Source: Rossellomorea aquimaris | GTDB taxonomy: Bacteria; Bacillota; Bacilli; Bacillales; Bacillaceae_B | DNA length: 64,000 bases | NCBI RefSeq assembly: GCF_008180865.1 | Contig: NZ_VTEX01000004.1 | Coordinates: 124,001 to 188,000, forward strand | Reading direction: 5' to 3' | In this document: positions 10,290 through 20,109 of the stretch, piece by piece | Numbering within the stretch: the first letter of the stretch is position 1 | Layout of the letters: every line of letters begins with the position of its first letter | Made by a program: the position numbers and the translations under genes | The notes under the pieces: generated by a model | Database searches by the model: none | Seen by the model: the letters and a program-made list of their open reading frames with translations, nothing else | What the model was told of the DNA's origin: nothing

Positions 10290-11288
10290 TTACTTCTCTT
10301 CTGCATAAACATACTTCATTGCTGATTCTGCTTCAGCATATGGAGCGTTTTCTGCATAATCCGTTGCTTCGTTCACGAGCTTCATAATACGATCATTGAT
10401 TTCTTTTTCAATGTCATCGTTCATAACGCCTGTTTCTTTCAGATAAGCACCAAACGTGATGATTGGATCATTTGTTTTCGCTTTTGCCACTTCGTCCGGA
10501 GAACGATAGCTTCGATCGTCATCATCAGAGGAGTGAGGAGTTAAACGATAAGAAACTGTTTCAACAAGGGTTGGACCTTCCCCGCGACGGCCGCGATCCG
10601 CTGCTTCTTTGACCGCTTTATATACTTCGATAGGGTCATTTCCATCAACCGTGATTCCAGGCATTCCATATCCAATGGCACGATCGGACACTTTTTCACA
10701 AGCTAATTGCTTTTCAATCGGAACCGAAATCGCATATTTATTGTTTTCACACATAAAAATGACAGGAAGTTTATGTACACCTGCAAAGTTTGCGCCTTCA
10801 TGGAAATCTCCCTGGTTGGAAGACCCTTCACCGAACGTTACAAACGTCACAACATCCTTCTTCTCCATTTTTCCGGCAAGAGCGATACCAACGGCATGTG
10901 GTACTTGAGTCGTTACAGGAGATGAACCCGTTACGATATTATTTTTCTTTTGACCAAAGTGACCAGGCATTTGACGTCCACCTGAGTTTGGATCTTCTGC
11001 TTTTGCAAAACCTGATAGCATTAATTCCTGGGCCGTCATCCCGAATGTTAAGACAACACCCATGTCACGATAGTACGGAAGTACATAATCCTTTTCGCGG
11101 TCTAAAGCAAATGCAGCACCAACTTGAGCCGCTTCTTGACCTTGACATGAAATAACAAATGGGATTTTACCCGACCGGTTCAGTAACCACATGCGCTCAT
11201 CGATTTTTCTGGCAAGCAGCATTGTTTCATACATTTCTAATACTTTCTCATTGGAAAGTCCTAACTCTTCATGACGATTCTCTGCCAT
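10290..11288 (-). CDS. bkdAA: branched-chain alpha-keto acid dehydrogenase E1 alpha subunit
   Basis: A 332-residue E1 alpha subunit carrying the thiamine diphosphate and magnesium site. The motif runs from GEGSSNQGDFHEGANFA to CENNKYAIS; it begins GEG rather than the more common GDG. The phosphorylation-loop region (YRLTPHSSDDDDRSYRSPDEV) is also clear. Length is normal for the family. About 350 bases separate it from lpdV, most of them filled by a tandem pair of hairpin repeats, an insertion into the operon that is absent from the B. subtilis arrangement as I recall it. Confidence 0.95.
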   Translation of the reverse strand: MAENRHEELGLSNEKVLEMYETMLLARKIDERMWLLNRSGKIPFVISCQGQEAAQVGAAFALDREKDYVLPYYRDMGVVLTFGMTAQELMLSGFAKAEDPNSGGRQMPGHFGQKKNNIVTGSSPVTTQVPHAVGIALAGKMEKKDVVTFVTFGEGSSNQGDFHEGANFAGVHKLPVIFMCENNKYAISVPIEKQLACEKVSDRAIGYGMPGITVDGNDPIEVYKAVKEAADRGRRGEGPTLVETVSYRLTPHSSDDDDRSYRSPDEVAKAKTNDPIITFGAYLKETGVMNDDIEKEINDRIMKLVNEATDYAENAPYAEAESAMKYVYAEEK

Positions 11289-11390
11289 TTTATTTACCTC
11301 CTACACAATCTAATGGTTGGAAAGGTAGAGAAGATCTCTACCTTATAAATTTTTTGTTGATGGCGGCCCCAAAAGCCATCTACGCTCTAC

Positions 11391-11639
11391 TATTTGTCCA
11401 GCTGCCCCTCCTTGTCCCTCGAGGTCACAATGGATAAATCCCATAAGGCCAAGTACGCCTTCTGGGATTTCCCCCTTGTGCTTGTCGGGCCAGAACAGTC
11501 GGCTTCGCTTTTCTATTTGTCCAGCTGCGCCTCCTTGTCCCTCGAGGTCACAATGGATAAATCCCATAAGGCCAAGTACGCCTTCTGGGATTTCCCCCTT
11601 GTGCTTGTCGGGCCAGAACAGTCGGCTTCGCTTTTCTAT
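11391..11639 (-). repeat. tandem pair of ~123-bp hairpin repeats inside the bkd operon
   Basis: Two head-to-tail copies with a period of 123 bases (11391 and 11514) and a single mismatch between them (11406 versus 11529). Read on the minus strand, each shows the boxes GAAAAGCG, CCCGACAAGCA, TGACCTCGAG and GCTGGACAA shared with the copies at 38.2 and 46.4 kb. Between the middle boxes are an imperfect inner stem and a small distal hairpin, AAGGC...GCCTT. The reading frames through this repeat are accidental. The end of copy 2 supplies the lpdV stop codon. Confidence 0.85.
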
Positions 11640-13060
11640 GAATGAATAGCTTTTCCATCTACAGCAAGTGCCGCTTCTCCGATCGCTTCTGACAGGGATG
11701 GATGAGGGTGGATTGTGTGCGCGATTTCCCATGGGGTTGCGTCCAATACTTTAGCAAGTCCCGCTTCTGAAATCATGTCGGTTACATGCGGACCAATCAT
11801 GTGCACACCCAGAATGTCATCGGTATCTTTGTCTGCAATGATCTTGACGAATCCATCCGATTCACCATAAACAAGTGCTTTCCCGATCGCTCTGAAACTG
11901 AATTTTCCGGTCTTCAGGTTATATCCCTTTTCTTTCGCTTCCTGCTCCGTAATCCCTACGCTTGCAATTTCAGGATTACTGTAGATGCATTTTGAAATGA
12001 GGGAATAGTCAATAGGATGAGGCTTCTCATTCGCCATATGTTCCACTGCTGTGATTCCTTCGTGAGATGCTACATGAGCTAATTGAAGTCCACCGATGAC
12101 ATCTCCAATCGCGTAAATATGAGATTCCTTTGTTTGAAAGAATTCATTCACTTCAATAAAACCTTTTTCCACTTTAATATCTGTGTTCTCTAAGCCAATA
12201 CCTACAACATTCGCTTGTCTGCCTACAGATACAAGGATCTTCTCTGCTATAAAGGCTTTTTCTTCTCCTTTATGCTCAGCTTTAATGGTGACCTCTCCAT
12301 CCCCTTTTTCTAGGGATTCAGGAAGCACCTTTGCACTTGTCACGATTTTGACGCCTTTTTTCTTCATTAAGCGCTGCATTTCTTTAGAAATCTCATGGTC
12401 TTCGGTTGGTACGATTTTATCAGCGTATTCCACCACAGTTACCTCTACATCAAAGTCAGACAGCATGGAAGCCCACTCAATACCGATGACCCCTCCGCCA
12501 ACGATGATGATCGATTTAGGAAGAACTTCAAGTGAAAGCGCTTCATCTGAGGATAATACGTATTCTCCATCAATATCAAGACCCGGTAAAGAACGAGGTC
12601 TGGAACCTGTTGCAACGATCACATTCTTAGGGATCAACATAGCATTATCTTCCCCGTTATTCATTTCAACCGAAATCGTCCCAGGCATCGGCGAGAAAAT
12701 AGAAGGTCCTAATATACGTCCAAGTCCTTCGAAGACATCGATCTTACCTTGTTTCATCAAGTGTTGAACTCCTTTGTGAAGCTGTTCAACGATCCCGTCT
12801 TTTCTAGATTGAACTTTTGTGAAATCTAACTCTACTCCATTGATCTTCACACCAAAGTCTTCACCGTGTTTAGCTGTAGCATATACTTCAGCACTCCGAA
12901 GAAGAGCTTTACTAGGTATACATCCTTTGTGTAAGCATGTCCCCCCCAGTTTTCCCTTTTCAACGATTGCTGTTTTTAATCCAAGTTGAGAAGCACGAAT
13001 GGCGGCTACATAGCCACCTGTGCCTCCCCCTAGAATGACTAAATCATATTCTTCTGCCAA
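11636..13060 (-). CDS. lpdV: dihydrolipoyl dehydrogenase (E3) of the bkd complex
   Basis: A 474-residue flavoprotein that reoxidises the lipoyl groups of E2 with NAD+. Visible features are the N-terminal FAD-binding GGGTGGYVAA (~11-20), the redox disulfide in GGTCLHKGCIPSKALL, the second dinucleotide fold VGGGVIGIEWASML (~185), and the C-terminal dimer interface with the catalytic dyad in HPHPSLSEA. Its stop codon TAG (11636-11638) falls in the end of the adjoining repeat. The protein end GKAIHS looks normal, so the repeat did not truncate it. It lies 19 bases after buk. Confidence 0.95.
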   Translation of the reverse strand: MAEEYDLVILGGGTGGYVAAIRASQLGLKTAIVEKGKLGGTCLHKGCIPSKALLRSAEVYATAKHGEDFGVKINGVELDFTKVQSRKDGIVEQLHKGVQHLMKQGKIDVFEGLGRILGPSIFSPMPGTISVEMNNGEDNAMLIPKNVIVATGSRPRSLPGLDIDGEYVLSSDEALSLEVLPKSIIIVGGGVIGIEWASMLSDFDVEVTVVEYADKIVPTEDHEISKEMQRLMKKKGVKIVTSAKVLPESLEKGDGEVTIKAEHKGEEKAFIAEKILVSVGRQANVVGIGLENTDIKVEKGFIEVNEFFQTKESHIYAIGDVIGGLQLAHVASHEGITAVEHMANEKPHPIDYSLISKCIYSNPEIASVGITEQEAKEKGYNLKTGKFSFRAIGKALVYGESDGFVKIIADKDTDDILGVHMIGPHVTDMISEAGLAKVLDATPWEIAHTIHPHPSLSEAIGEAALAVDGKAIHS

Positions 13061-13079
13061 TCTTGAGTCCTCCTTGCTC

Positions 13080-14186
13080 TTATACTCTTGCTTCTTCTTT
13101 TACATTTCCAGGGTACACCTTATAGTCTTCTTCACTTCGTAAGACCCTTAATGCCCCTTCCGCAAGAGCTTGCAGTTCATTTTCTCCTGGTTGAATCACG
13201 ACATCCGCTATCCAATTGATTCGATTGCTTATCGCTTTTACAAACTCTTTACCATAAGCAAGACCACCCGTTAACACAATGGCGTCAACTTTACCATTAA
13301 GGACGGCACTTGCTGACCCAATTTCTTTCGCAATTTGATACGCCATCGCATCGTACACGGCTTTGGCATTTTCATCGCCATTTTCAATCATCTTCTCTAC
13401 TTTTACCGCATCGTTTGTTCCAAGGTAACCGACTAAGCCACCTTGACCAACGAGTTTCTTCATGATTTCATCTCGGTAATAATCACCTGAGAAGCATAGG
13501 TCAACTAAATCACCCGCCGGAACAGTACCTGCTCTTTCAGGACTGAATGGGCCATCGCCATGTAAACCATTATTCACATCCACAACTTTCCCATTGCGGT
13601 GGGCACCGACGGTAATTCCACCACCCATATGAGTGATGATCAGATTTAGGTCCTCATATTTCTTTCCGAGTTCCTTTGCGACTCTTCTTGCTACCGCTTT
13701 CTGATTTAACGCATGGAAAATACTCTTTCTTTCAATGAGTGAAAACCCTGAAACCCGGGCAAGTGATTGCAGCTCGTCCACTACAACAGGGTCGACAATA
13801 TAAGACGGGATGTTTAATCCAGAGGCAATTTCAAATGCCAAAATCCCACCAAGGTTTGAAGCATGCTGACCTGAGAATCCTTCTTTAAGATCCTTCAGCA
13901 TGTCATCATTCACTAAGTAGGTGCCGCCTTCTATCGGTCTAAGAAGGCCCCCACGGCCACAAACAGCACTTAGTTTTGAAATGTTGATCCCTTCTTCATC
14001 TAACGTTTGAAGAATGGTATCCTTTCTGAATTCATACTGATCAATGATAGTTGGAAATTCATTAATCTTTCCTGTATCATGACGAATTGTCTTTTCAAAG
14101 ATAGATCGATCATCATCGAAAACACCAATCTTGGTTGATGTCGATCCAGGGTTAATGACTAATATCCGATGTTTGTTTTCTTGCAC
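13080..14186 (-). CDS. buk: butyrate/branched-chain fatty acid kinase
   Basis: A 368-residue acetokinase-family enzyme that converts acyl phosphates and ADP to short-chain fatty acids and ATP. It works after phosphotransbutyrylase in branched-chain amino acid breakdown. Family motifs are the N-terminal [14 protein letters not shown], the [16 protein letters not shown] region and the C-terminal ADP site ([11 protein letters not shown]). I chose a GTG start at 14186 because the upstream ATG (14201) overlaps the GGAGG ribosome-binding site, which sits 7 bases before this GTG. Confidence 0.93.
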   Translation of the reverse strand: MQENKHRILVINPGSTSTKIGVFDDDRSIFEKTIRHDTGKINEFPTIIDQYEFRKDTILQTLDEEGINISKLSAVCGRGGLLRPIEGGTYLVNDDMLKDLKEGFSGQHASNLGGILAFEIASGLNIPSYIVDPVVVDELQSLARVSGFSLIERKSIFHALNQKAVARRVAKELGKKYEDLNLIITHMGGGITVGAHRNGKVVDVNNGLHGDGPFSPERAGTVPAGDLVDLCFSGDYYRDEIMKKLVGQGGLVGYLGTNDAVKVEKMIENGDENAKAVYDAMAYQIAKEIGSASAVLNGKVDAIVLTGGLAYGKEFVKAISNRINWIADVVIQPGENELQALAEGALRVLRSEEDYKVYPGNVKEEARV

Positions 14187-14292
14187 TGTTGTTACCTCCA
14201 TTTGGGTAGCTATTATTGTAATGTTTGTTCGTAGAATTTTTCCCCTATGATAGATAACCCCTTAATCTGTTCGATGTTCGCATTAACAGGGA

Positions 14293-14327
14293 AGAAACGC
14301 TCTACTCTTGTTAGAAGTAAAGCGTTT
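14293..14327 (-). other. hairpin between bcd and buk
   Basis: On the minus strand AACGCT and AGCGTT arms with inner ACT/AGT pairs enclose a short loop, followed by a weak T-rich stretch. It could be a partial terminator or an mRNA processing/stabilising hairpin that sets the bcd:buk ratio (inference). Confidence 0.4.
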
Positions 14328-14337
14328 TTTCTTCTAA

Positions 14338-15435
14338 TTATCCACGTCTGCTTAAAATATGTTGACCGTTTTGTAAGAACTGGCTTCTTGAACGGCGCAT
14401 TTTCTCGATTCTCTCTTCCGCCATACGATCAGCAGCTACGTAAGTAGGAACATTATCACGTTTAGCGATTTCAATAACCCGCTCAACGTTGTTGTACACT
14501 TGCTCCACTTTTTTCATCGCTCTTTCACTATTGTAACCGTATAATTCATCCGCTACGTTGATGACTCCACCTGCATTGATGACATAGTCAGGTGCATAAA
14601 CGATACCCATTTCATGAATCGCGTCACCATGACGAGTTTCTTTTAATTGGTTATTCGCAGCCCCTGCAATGACTTTTGCTTTTAGCTGAGGAATGGTTTC
14701 GTCGTTGATGATCGCTCCCAGGGCACATGGTGCAAAGATGTCACAGTCAACTCCATAAATTTCGTTGATATCAACAGCTTTTGCCCCGAATTCATCTACA
14801 GCACGTTGAACAGCTTCCTTATTGATATCTGTAACGATCAGATTTGCTCCTTCTTCGTGAAGATGGCGGCACATATTGTACGCAACATTACCGATTCCTT
14901 GAACGGCGATTGTTTTCCCTTCCAGTGAATCTGTTCCAAAGGCTTCTTTCGCTGCAGCTTTAATTCCACGGTATACTCCATAAGCCGTAACAGGAGATGG
15001 GTTACCAGAAGATCCAAAGGCAGGAGAAATACCTGTAACATAATCTGTTTCTTCATGAATCAAGTCCATATCAGCAACTGTAGTACCAACATCTTCTGCA
15101 GTAATATAACGACCGTTTAATCCTTGGATGTAGCGACCAAACGCACGGAACATTTCTTCATTCTTATCTTTGCGAGGGTCACCGATGATAACCGTTTTCC
15201 CCCCACCTAAGTTAAGTCCGGCAGCAGCATTCTTGTACGTCATACCTTTTGCAAGACGCAGAGCATCTTCAATCGCTGCTTCTTCAGATTCGTATGTCCA
15301 CATACGAGTTCCTCCAAGTGCAGGTCCAAGAGTTGTATCATGGATCGCGATGATCGCTTTCAACCCTGATGCTTCATCTTGACAAAATACCAATTGCTCA
15401 TAATCATATTGTTCCATATAGCTGAAAATTTTCAT
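14338..15435 (-). CDS. bcd: leucine/valine (branched-chain amino acid) dehydrogenase
   Basis: A 365-residue Glu/Leu/Phe/Val dehydrogenase family enzyme. It deaminates leucine, valine and isoleucine oxidatively to the 2-oxo acids used by the bkd complex. The glycine-rich segment with the catalytic lysine ([17 protein letters not shown]) is at ~77-93. The NAD-binding Rossmann motif is [10 protein letters not shown] (~178). The neighbouring segment [11 protein letters not shown] is also typical. It follows ptb by ~43 bases and precedes buk, the usual order. Confidence 0.95.
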   Translation of the reverse strand: MKIFSYMEQYDYEQLVFCQDEASGLKAIIAIHDTTLGPALGGTRMWTYESEEAAIEDALRLAKGMTYKNAAAGLNLGGGKTVIIGDPRKDKNEEMFRAFGRYIQGLNGRYITAEDVGTTVADMDLIHEETDYVTGISPAFGSSGNPSPVTAYGVYRGIKAAAKEAFGTDSLEGKTIAVQGIGNVAYNMCRHLHEEGANLIVTDINKEAVQRAVDEFGAKAVDINEIYGVDCDIFAPCALGAIINDETIPQLKAKVIAGAANNQLKETRHGDAIHEMGIVYAPDYVINAGGVINVADELYGYNSERAMKKVEQVYNNVERVIEIAKRDNVPTYVAADRMAEERIEKMRRSRSQFLQNGQHILSRRG

Positions 15436-15478
15436 TTTTATTTCCCCCTAAAGTCTAATTTTATGTTTGATGTATCTA

Positions 15479-16387
15479 TTATTTATTTGAAGCAGAGCAT
15501 ATAGCCAGTGCCAGTGAATATAACTTACTTTCTGCACTGTCTGCCCTGGATGTTAACACGATTGGTGCTTTTGCTCCCGCAATCACAGCCCCAACTTTCG
15601 CTTTCGCAAAGTAGATCAGGGACTTGTAAAGAGCATTACCCGTCTCGATATTCGGAACGAGCAAGATATCTGCTTGTCCTGCGACGTCACTTTCAATCCC
15701 TTTATGCTCCGCAGCATGATGAGAAACTGCATTATCAAGGGCTAATGGCCCATCGACAGCACAATTACGAATCTGCCCCCTTTGATTCATCATCGTAAGG
15801 GAAGCGGCATCCACTGTTGCCTGCATGGCCGGATTCACTACTTCAACCGCGGCTATCGGGGCAACTTTCGGATGGTTGACACCGATTGATTGGGCAATCC
15901 CAACGGCATTTTCAATAATTTGCGCTTTTTGCTGCAAATCAGGTGCAATGTTCATAGCTGCATCCGTAATAAATGTCAATCTATCGAACCCAGCCACCTC
16001 AAAAGCTGCAACATGTGATAATACATTTCCTGTACGGAGTCCCCACTCTTTATTTAACACTGCCTTTAAAATGACAGCAGTGGGAACATTCCCTTTCATT
16101 AAAGCACTTGCTTCATTTTCCTTTACAGCCTTCACAGCAAGTTCCGCTGCTTTCTGCGGAGAAAAAGCATGCTTTATCTTAATATTGCCGTGTGATCGAA
16201 GCTGTGGCGCAACCTCTTCTAAAAGAGAGATAATTTCTTCTTTATCACCAAACAATAAAAATTTGGCCATATTTTTTTCAACTGCCATTGCGACAGCACC
16301 AAGGACTTCTTTATCTTCTGCAGCTGCAACCGCTACAGTGGAATTTTCTATCTGGGTTGCTTTTTCCACCAAAGATTGTAGATTCAT
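15479..16387 (-). CDS. ptb: phosphate butyryltransferase
   Basis: A 302-residue phosphate acetyl/butaryl transferase family protein. It turns branched-chain acyl-CoA into acyl phosphate for Buk. It is the first gene of the bkd operon. Typical segments are LFGDKEEI near the N terminus, ALMKGNVPTAVILKAVLNKEWGLR in the middle, the PDLQQKAQI region and the C-terminal SLIYFAKAKVGAVIAGAKAPIVLTSRAD. A sigma-54-type promoter lies immediately upstream. Confidence 0.94.
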   Translation of the reverse strand: MNLQSLVEKATQIENSTVAVAAAEDKEVLGAVAMAVEKNMAKFLLFGDKEEIISLLEEVAPQLRSHGNIKIKHAFSPQKAAELAVKAVKENEASALMKGNVPTAVILKAVLNKEWGLRTGNVLSHVAAFEVAGFDRLTFITDAAMNIAPDLQQKAQIIENAVGIAQSIGVNHPKVAPIAAVEVVNPAMQATVDAASLTMMNQRGQIRNCAVDGPLALDNAVSHHAAEHKGIESDVAGQADILLVPNIETGNALYKSLIYFAKAKVGAVIAGAKAPIVLTSRADSAESKLYSLALAICSASNK

Positions 16388-16438
16388 GTATGTCGTTTCA
16401 ACCCCTTTTTTCTGTTATTATGTTCCCATTAAACTATA

Positions 16439-16454
16439 TGCAAGAACCGTGCCA
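16439..16454 (-). promoter_or_regulatory. sigma-54 (SigL) -24/-12 promoter of the bkd operon
   Basis: The minus strand reads TGGCAC-GGTTC-TTGCA, an exact match to the TGGCAC-N5-TTGCW consensus. It lies ~50 bases upstream of the ptb start. The adjacent divergent-free gene bkdR encodes the matching enhancer-binding activator. Confidence 0.92.
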
Positions 16455-16494
16455 ACTTTTATAGTGTTGAAAACGCTTCATTTCCATACATCCA

Positions 16495-16524
16495 ACCATG
16501 CAATTCTTTTCATACCATGCAAAT
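16495..16524 (-). promoter_or_regulatory. candidate BkdR upstream activating sequences
   Basis: Two direct repeats of ACCATGCAA (+ strand, beginning 16495 and 16514, 19 bases apart) lie 40-75 bases upstream of the -24 element. They sit at the end of bkdR, where enhancer sites for this activator would be expected. Their function is inferred from position and repetition. Confidence 0.45.
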
Positions 16525-18596
16525 TATTTCATGCTAGTTATTTCAATGTCATATTTTTCAATTTTGTAATACAAATTTCGCACTGAAACACTTAATGCTT
16601 TGGCTGCTGCCGTTTTGTTACCATTATTCTGCTCTAAAACGTTCTGGATTATATTTTTTTCATATTGTTCTACTTGAGTAGCCAAATCTTTGTGGGTTCC
16701 TGATGCATCAGCAGCAAGCTCTTTAACTTGGCTCTTAGATGTATTCTCCAGTTGAGGTAAATGTTTGCTATCTATCTTTACTTCGTTGTAGTTCATAAAG
16801 ATAATCGCTCTTCCCAATACATTCTCGAGCTCTCTGACATTCCCAGGCCAATGGTAATTCATTAACTTGTTCATCGCTTCCTTTGTAACCCCTTCAACAT
16901 TTCTGCCATAATCCTGGTTGATCTTTGTAATCAAGGTTTCAGAAATGAACGGAATATCTGATTTACGATGCCGCAGAGGAGGTATTTGAATGGGCATTCG
17001 GTTGAGCCGGTAGTAAAGATCTTCTCTGAAAGAACCATCGGCAATTCCTTTTTCCAAGTTCACATTCGTCGCCGCAATGACCCGGACATTAATCTGGATG
17101 GATTTCGTCCCACCAACTCGAACAATTTCATTCTCCTGCAGGACCCTCAGTAGCTTGGCTTGAGTGTTGGCGCTTAACTCCCCAATTTCATCCAGGAATA
17201 TACTTCCATTATTAGCTTCTTCAAATAATCCTCGTTTACCTCCCCGCTTTGCTCCAGAAAAGGCACCTTCTTCATATCCGAATAATTCACTTTCCAATAG
17301 ATTCTCCGATAATGCAGCACAATTGACCCGCAGGAATTTGTTGAACTTTCGATCACTCGCATTATGTATCGCGTGTGCAAATAATTCTTTTCCCGTACCG
17401 GATTCACCCCGAAGAAGAACAGTTGCTGGCGTTTTCGCCCCTAATTTAGCTTGTTCTACGGCAATCATCATTTCCTCTGAGTCCCCGATGATGTCTTCAA
17501 ACATATACTTCGCTTCTAGAGTACGGATGATTCTTCTTGCACGATCCAACTCCTGAGTGAGTGACTGAATCTCAGACATATCATGGATGACACCGACACT
17601 CCCCTTGAGCTTATTGTTCACAATAATTGGAGCTACGTTAACGATAACCTCTTTACGTTTCGGACCAACCCGCATTCTTGTTCCCCTGATGGCTCTTCGA
17701 GTCTGCAGGACTTTCAAGTGAATACTCTCCCCTTCGGAAATATCTGCAGTTGCGGGTTTTCCGATTACTTCTTCCTGGGTGAGTCCCGTGATTCGTGTAT
17801 AGGCAGGATTTATCAGAATCCCTTTCCCCTCTTCGTCGACTACAGATATTGCATCATCGCTGGAATGAATGATAGCTTCAAGCATGGTCTGTATTTCTTT
17901 GAGGTTCGTTATTTCTTCTGCAAGATTTACGACCTCCGTAATGTCTTTAAACACAGAAAAGGCACCGATGATTTCATCATTGTCGGTAATCATCGGAATT
18001 CGGTTGGAGATGATCTTCAGCCCATTATCTAACACCACTTCTTGATTGGTTTCAGTACGACGTGTTTCCATCGTGGTAGTTAACTTACTCTCAGGAATCA
18101 CGTCAGAGATATGCATCCCGATAACGTCTTCCTGATCCTTCCCAATCATCCGCTCTGCACTTTTATTGTAGAGCATCACATTTCCTTGATCATCGATCCC
18201 GACCATACCATCGTCAGTCGAGTTAAAAATAAGATCCCTTTTAAACGACTCACTTGTCAACTGATGAATGAGATCTTCCTTTTCTTCCAAAAGCTTCGAG
18301 ATAAGAAAGGCAACACTGCCTGGGATAATGACTGTATTCTTTCCCCGTTTATCTCTTATATTTTCAAACACTTTTTGTTCACCGGTCACTTCAATGACGA
18401 TATCAACAGAATCATTCAGGAATTGTCGCCAATCATTACCAACCGGTATCCCCAGTTCTTTAGCCAACAAAATACCTGAAGCGTTTTCATTTAGGTCTAC
18501 AACTGCAATCACTTTCATGACGGAAGCTTCGTGGAGGATTCTTAATATGGCTGTCCCACCTTTACCCCCACCGACAATTAGAACCTCTTGCAACAT
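16524..18596 (-). CDS. bkdR: sigma-54-dependent transcriptional activator of the bkd operon
   Basis: A 690-residue enhancer-binding protein. Order: an N-terminal dinucleotide-fold-like segment ([14 protein letters not shown], ~5-100), two PAS domains (~115-230 and ~235-350), a AAA+ sigma-54 interaction domain (~370-605) with Walker A GESGTGKE and the sigma-contact loop written GAFSGA instead of GAFTGA, and a C-terminal Fis-type helix-turn-helix ([23 protein letters not shown]). It probably senses branched-chain amino acids or their oxo acids and opens the SigL promoter just downstream. ATG at 18596 follows GGGGTG. Confidence 0.94.
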   Translation of the reverse strand: MLQEVLIVGGGKGGTAILRILHEASVMKVIAVVDLNENASGILLAKELGIPVGNDWRQFLNDSVDIVIEVTGEQKVFENIRDKRGKNTVIIPGSVAFLISKLLEEKEDLIHQLTSESFKRDLIFNSTDDGMVGIDDQGNVMLYNKSAERMIGKDQEDVIGMHISDVIPESKLTTTMETRRTETNQEVVLDNGLKIISNRIPMITDNDEIIGAFSVFKDITEVVNLAEEITNLKEIQTMLEAIIHSSDDAISVVDEEGKGILINPAYTRITGLTQEEVIGKPATADISEGESIHLKVLQTRRAIRGTRMRVGPKRKEVIVNVAPIIVNNKLKGSVGVIHDMSEIQSLTQELDRARRIIRTLEAKYMFEDIIGDSEEMMIAVEQAKLGAKTPATVLLRGESGTGKELFAHAIHNASDRKFNKFLRVNCAALSENLLESELFGYEEGAFSGAKRGGKRGLFEEANNGSIFLDEIGELSANTQAKLLRVLQENEIVRVGGTKSIQINVRVIAATNVNLEKGIADGSFREDLYYRLNRMPIQIPPLRHRKSDIPFISETLITKINQDYGRNVEGVTKEAMNKLMNYHWPGNVRELENVLGRAIIFMNYNEVKIDSKHLPQLENTSKSQVKELAADASGTHKDLATQVEQYEKNIIQNVLEQNNGNKTAAAKALSVSVRNLYYKIEKYDIEITSMK

Positions 18597-18663
18597 TTTT
18601 CACCCCGACTATCAATACCTGCAATTTTTTTCACAAACATAATGTTACACTACTTTTCTAAAC

Positions 18664-18691
18664 TTGACAATTTTCTAGTTGGAGTTAGAAT
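18664..18691 (+). promoter_or_regulatory. sigma-A promoter of yqzF
   Basis: TTGACA (18664-18669) and TAGAAT (18686-18691) with a 16-base spacer, 36 bases upstream of the yqzF start. It is divergent from bkdR. Confidence 0.65.
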
Positions 18692-18726
18692 TTTAGTATG
18701 GAAACGAAAAAGGAGTTATACACCTA

Positions 18727-18966
18727 ATGGTCCGACTAATAGCCCTTATTATAATGTTGATACCTGGCGCGCTTGCTGCACTGGGAATTAAATTGATGAG
18801 AGATATGTTATTTGGTATTCTGCAGTCACCCATTCCTTATTTATGGCTGCAATTCGTCATCGGGTTGCTATTCTTTGTATGCGGTCTCGGTTTCATTGCG
18901 GGATTTGTTCTGCACCGTGACCGAAAACGGAATAAAGTACAGTCCCGGTTCACGAAAAAAAGCTAG
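18727..18966 (+). CDS. yqzF: YqzF-like two-span membrane protein (DUF2627 type)
   Basis: A 79-residue protein with two hydrophobic segments (~4-22 and ~38-62) and a basic C-terminal tail. It matches the length and neighbourhood of YqzF in Bacillus, next to bkdR and yqiK. No function is known. AAGGAG precedes the ATG by 9 bases. The stop codon lies inside the first arm of the convergent terminator shared with yqiK. Confidence 0.8.
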   Translation: MVRLIALIIMLIPGALAALGIKLMRDMLFGILQSPIPYLWLQFVIGLLFFVCGLGFIAGFVLHRDRKRNKVQSRFTKKS

Positions 18967-18992
18967 CGTAATTTTCTACGCTAGCTTTTTTT
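18954..18992. terminator. bidirectional terminator shared by yqzF and yqiK
   Basis: A perfect 9-bp stem, GCTAGCGTA/TACGCTAGC, flanked by an A-run on the left and a T-run on the right. Both convergent genes end in K-K-S-stop, and each stop codon (TAG) is part of one arm. Confidence 0.9.
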
Positions 18993-19715
18993 ATGATTTC
19001 TTAACTTCAATGCTCTTTCAGGAAAGTCCGTCACGATTGCTGAACAGTCAATACTCAGAAGTCTCTCCATCTGATCTATCTTATTTACCGTATAGGGTCT
19101 GACAGCTATCCCGTTTTTCATGGCTTCCACAATGATCTCATCGGGTGCAGCCTTTAAATTGGGATGTATCGCTTTCGCCCTGATGGACCTGGCATAAATC
19201 CAGGGCATATATAGACCCGATGAGTAGAGCGGAGCAATTTCGACTGCAGGCTCCAATCGGTAACAGGCCACGATCGAATAGTGATTAAATGAAGAAATGA
19301 TGATTCGATCCTCAAACCCAAACTCCCTTATCAATCCGATCACTTTTGCTTCCAAGCCCTGATAGTCCATAATGCTGTTCTTCAACTCAATATTACAAAG
19401 CATATCATTGCCCTTTAACCATTGAAATACCTCTCTCAATGAAGGCACACGATTTTTTTTAAACAGCTTACTTTTAAATTTGAATTTCGCCTGCAGCTTT
19501 TGAATTTCCTTAAGCCTATAGTCTTTGACAAACCCTTTCCCATTGGTTGTGCGATCAACCGTTTCATCATGAATCACGACGATTTCTCCATCTTTTGTCA
19601 GCTGAACATCTAATTCAATCCCGTCCGCCCCTACTCTTTCAGCTTCAAAGAAAGCGTCCATCGTATTTTCCGGGTGTGTCCCGGCTGAACCACGGTGTGC
19701 AAAGATTAGCGTCAT
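18981..19715 (-). CDS. yqiK: glycerophosphodiester phosphodiesterase
   Basis: A 244-residue GDPD-family TIM-barrel enzyme that releases glycerol 3-phosphate from glycerophosphodiesters. The catalytic set is visible: FAHRGSAGTHPENT (His-Arg, Glu), GADGIELDVQLTKDGEIVVIHDETVDRTT (metal ligands E, D and the second His), NIELK, and a C-terminal AVRPYTVNKIDQM. There is no signal peptide, so it is probably cytoplasmic. It sits downstream of spo0A in Bacillus, so its place here supports the view that the 13-kb segment between them is inserted. Confidence 0.92.
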   Translation of the reverse strand: MTLIFAHRGSAGTHPENTMDAFFEAERVGADGIELDVQLTKDGEIVVIHDETVDRTTNGKGFVKDYRLKEIQKLQAKFKFKSKLFKKNRVPSLREVFQWLKGNDMLCNIELKNSIMDYQGLEAKVIGLIREFGFEDRIIISSFNHYSIVACYRLEPAVEIAPLYSSGLYMPWIYARSIRAKAIHPNLKAAPDEIIVEAMKNGIAVRPYTVNKIDQMERLLSIDCSAIVTDFPERALKLRNHKKS

Positions 19716-19839
19716 GAGCGCACTCCCTTTTCTTAAGTTAATCTAACCCTGTATGTACATTCTATATCGAGCTTTATGAATGTTTGTCTATTCATATTAT
19801 ATACTTATTTAGATTCTTCTCAAAGGATGAAACCTTTAT

Positions 19840-19870
19840 AAAAAAATCCTGAGAATCTCAGGATTTTTTT
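19840..19870. terminator. bidirectional terminator after the small Arg-rich gene
   Basis: The stem AAATCCTGAG/CTCAGGATTT with a three-base loop is flanked by A- and T-runs. Confidence 0.85.
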
Positions 19871-19886
19871 GTTTCAATGCAACTAA

Positions 19887-20072
19887 TTAAAACCAGCAGC
19901 ATCTTCTTCTGCGGCGACGGTCTTCAATACCTCTTACATCGTCTCTGTCACAACGGCGTACAGCTCTGCAGAAATCCTCTCCTCTAATAAAAGCTCTCAC
20001 AGGAACTCTAAAGTCGTCTCTGTCTCTGTCAAAAGCACCAGCAACATCATCTCTATCACGGAAGCATCCCAT
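19887..20072 (-). CDS. small Arg/Asp/Cys-rich protein, candidate spore component
   Basis: A 61-residue protein made mostly of R, D, C, F and V. It has R-D-R-D-D repeats (~4-8, ~16-20, ~42-45) and ends in six consecutive arginines followed by C-C-W-F. I do not recognise a named family. It is very likely translated: GGGAGGTG sits 5 bases before the ATG. Upstream is a sigma-K-type promoter and downstream a terminator, so it is a single-gene unit. Charged, Cys-bearing small proteins under sigma-K are typical of the spore coat or crust, so that role is inferred. Alternatives such as a nucleic-acid-binding peptide cannot be excluded. Confidence 0.6.
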   Translation of the reverse strand: MGCFRDRDDVAGAFDRDRDDFRVPVRAFIRGEDFCRAVRRCDRDDVRGIEDRRRRRRCCWF

Positions 20073-20109
20073 TGTCTCACCTCCCTTTAGTTGTTTTTGT
20101 ATTACATTG

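Noticed and set aside
11343..11732. Reading frames of up to 129 codons on both strands across the bkdAA-lpdV spacer
   Set aside because: They run through the tandem hairpin repeat, repeat themselves internally and have no ribosome-binding site.
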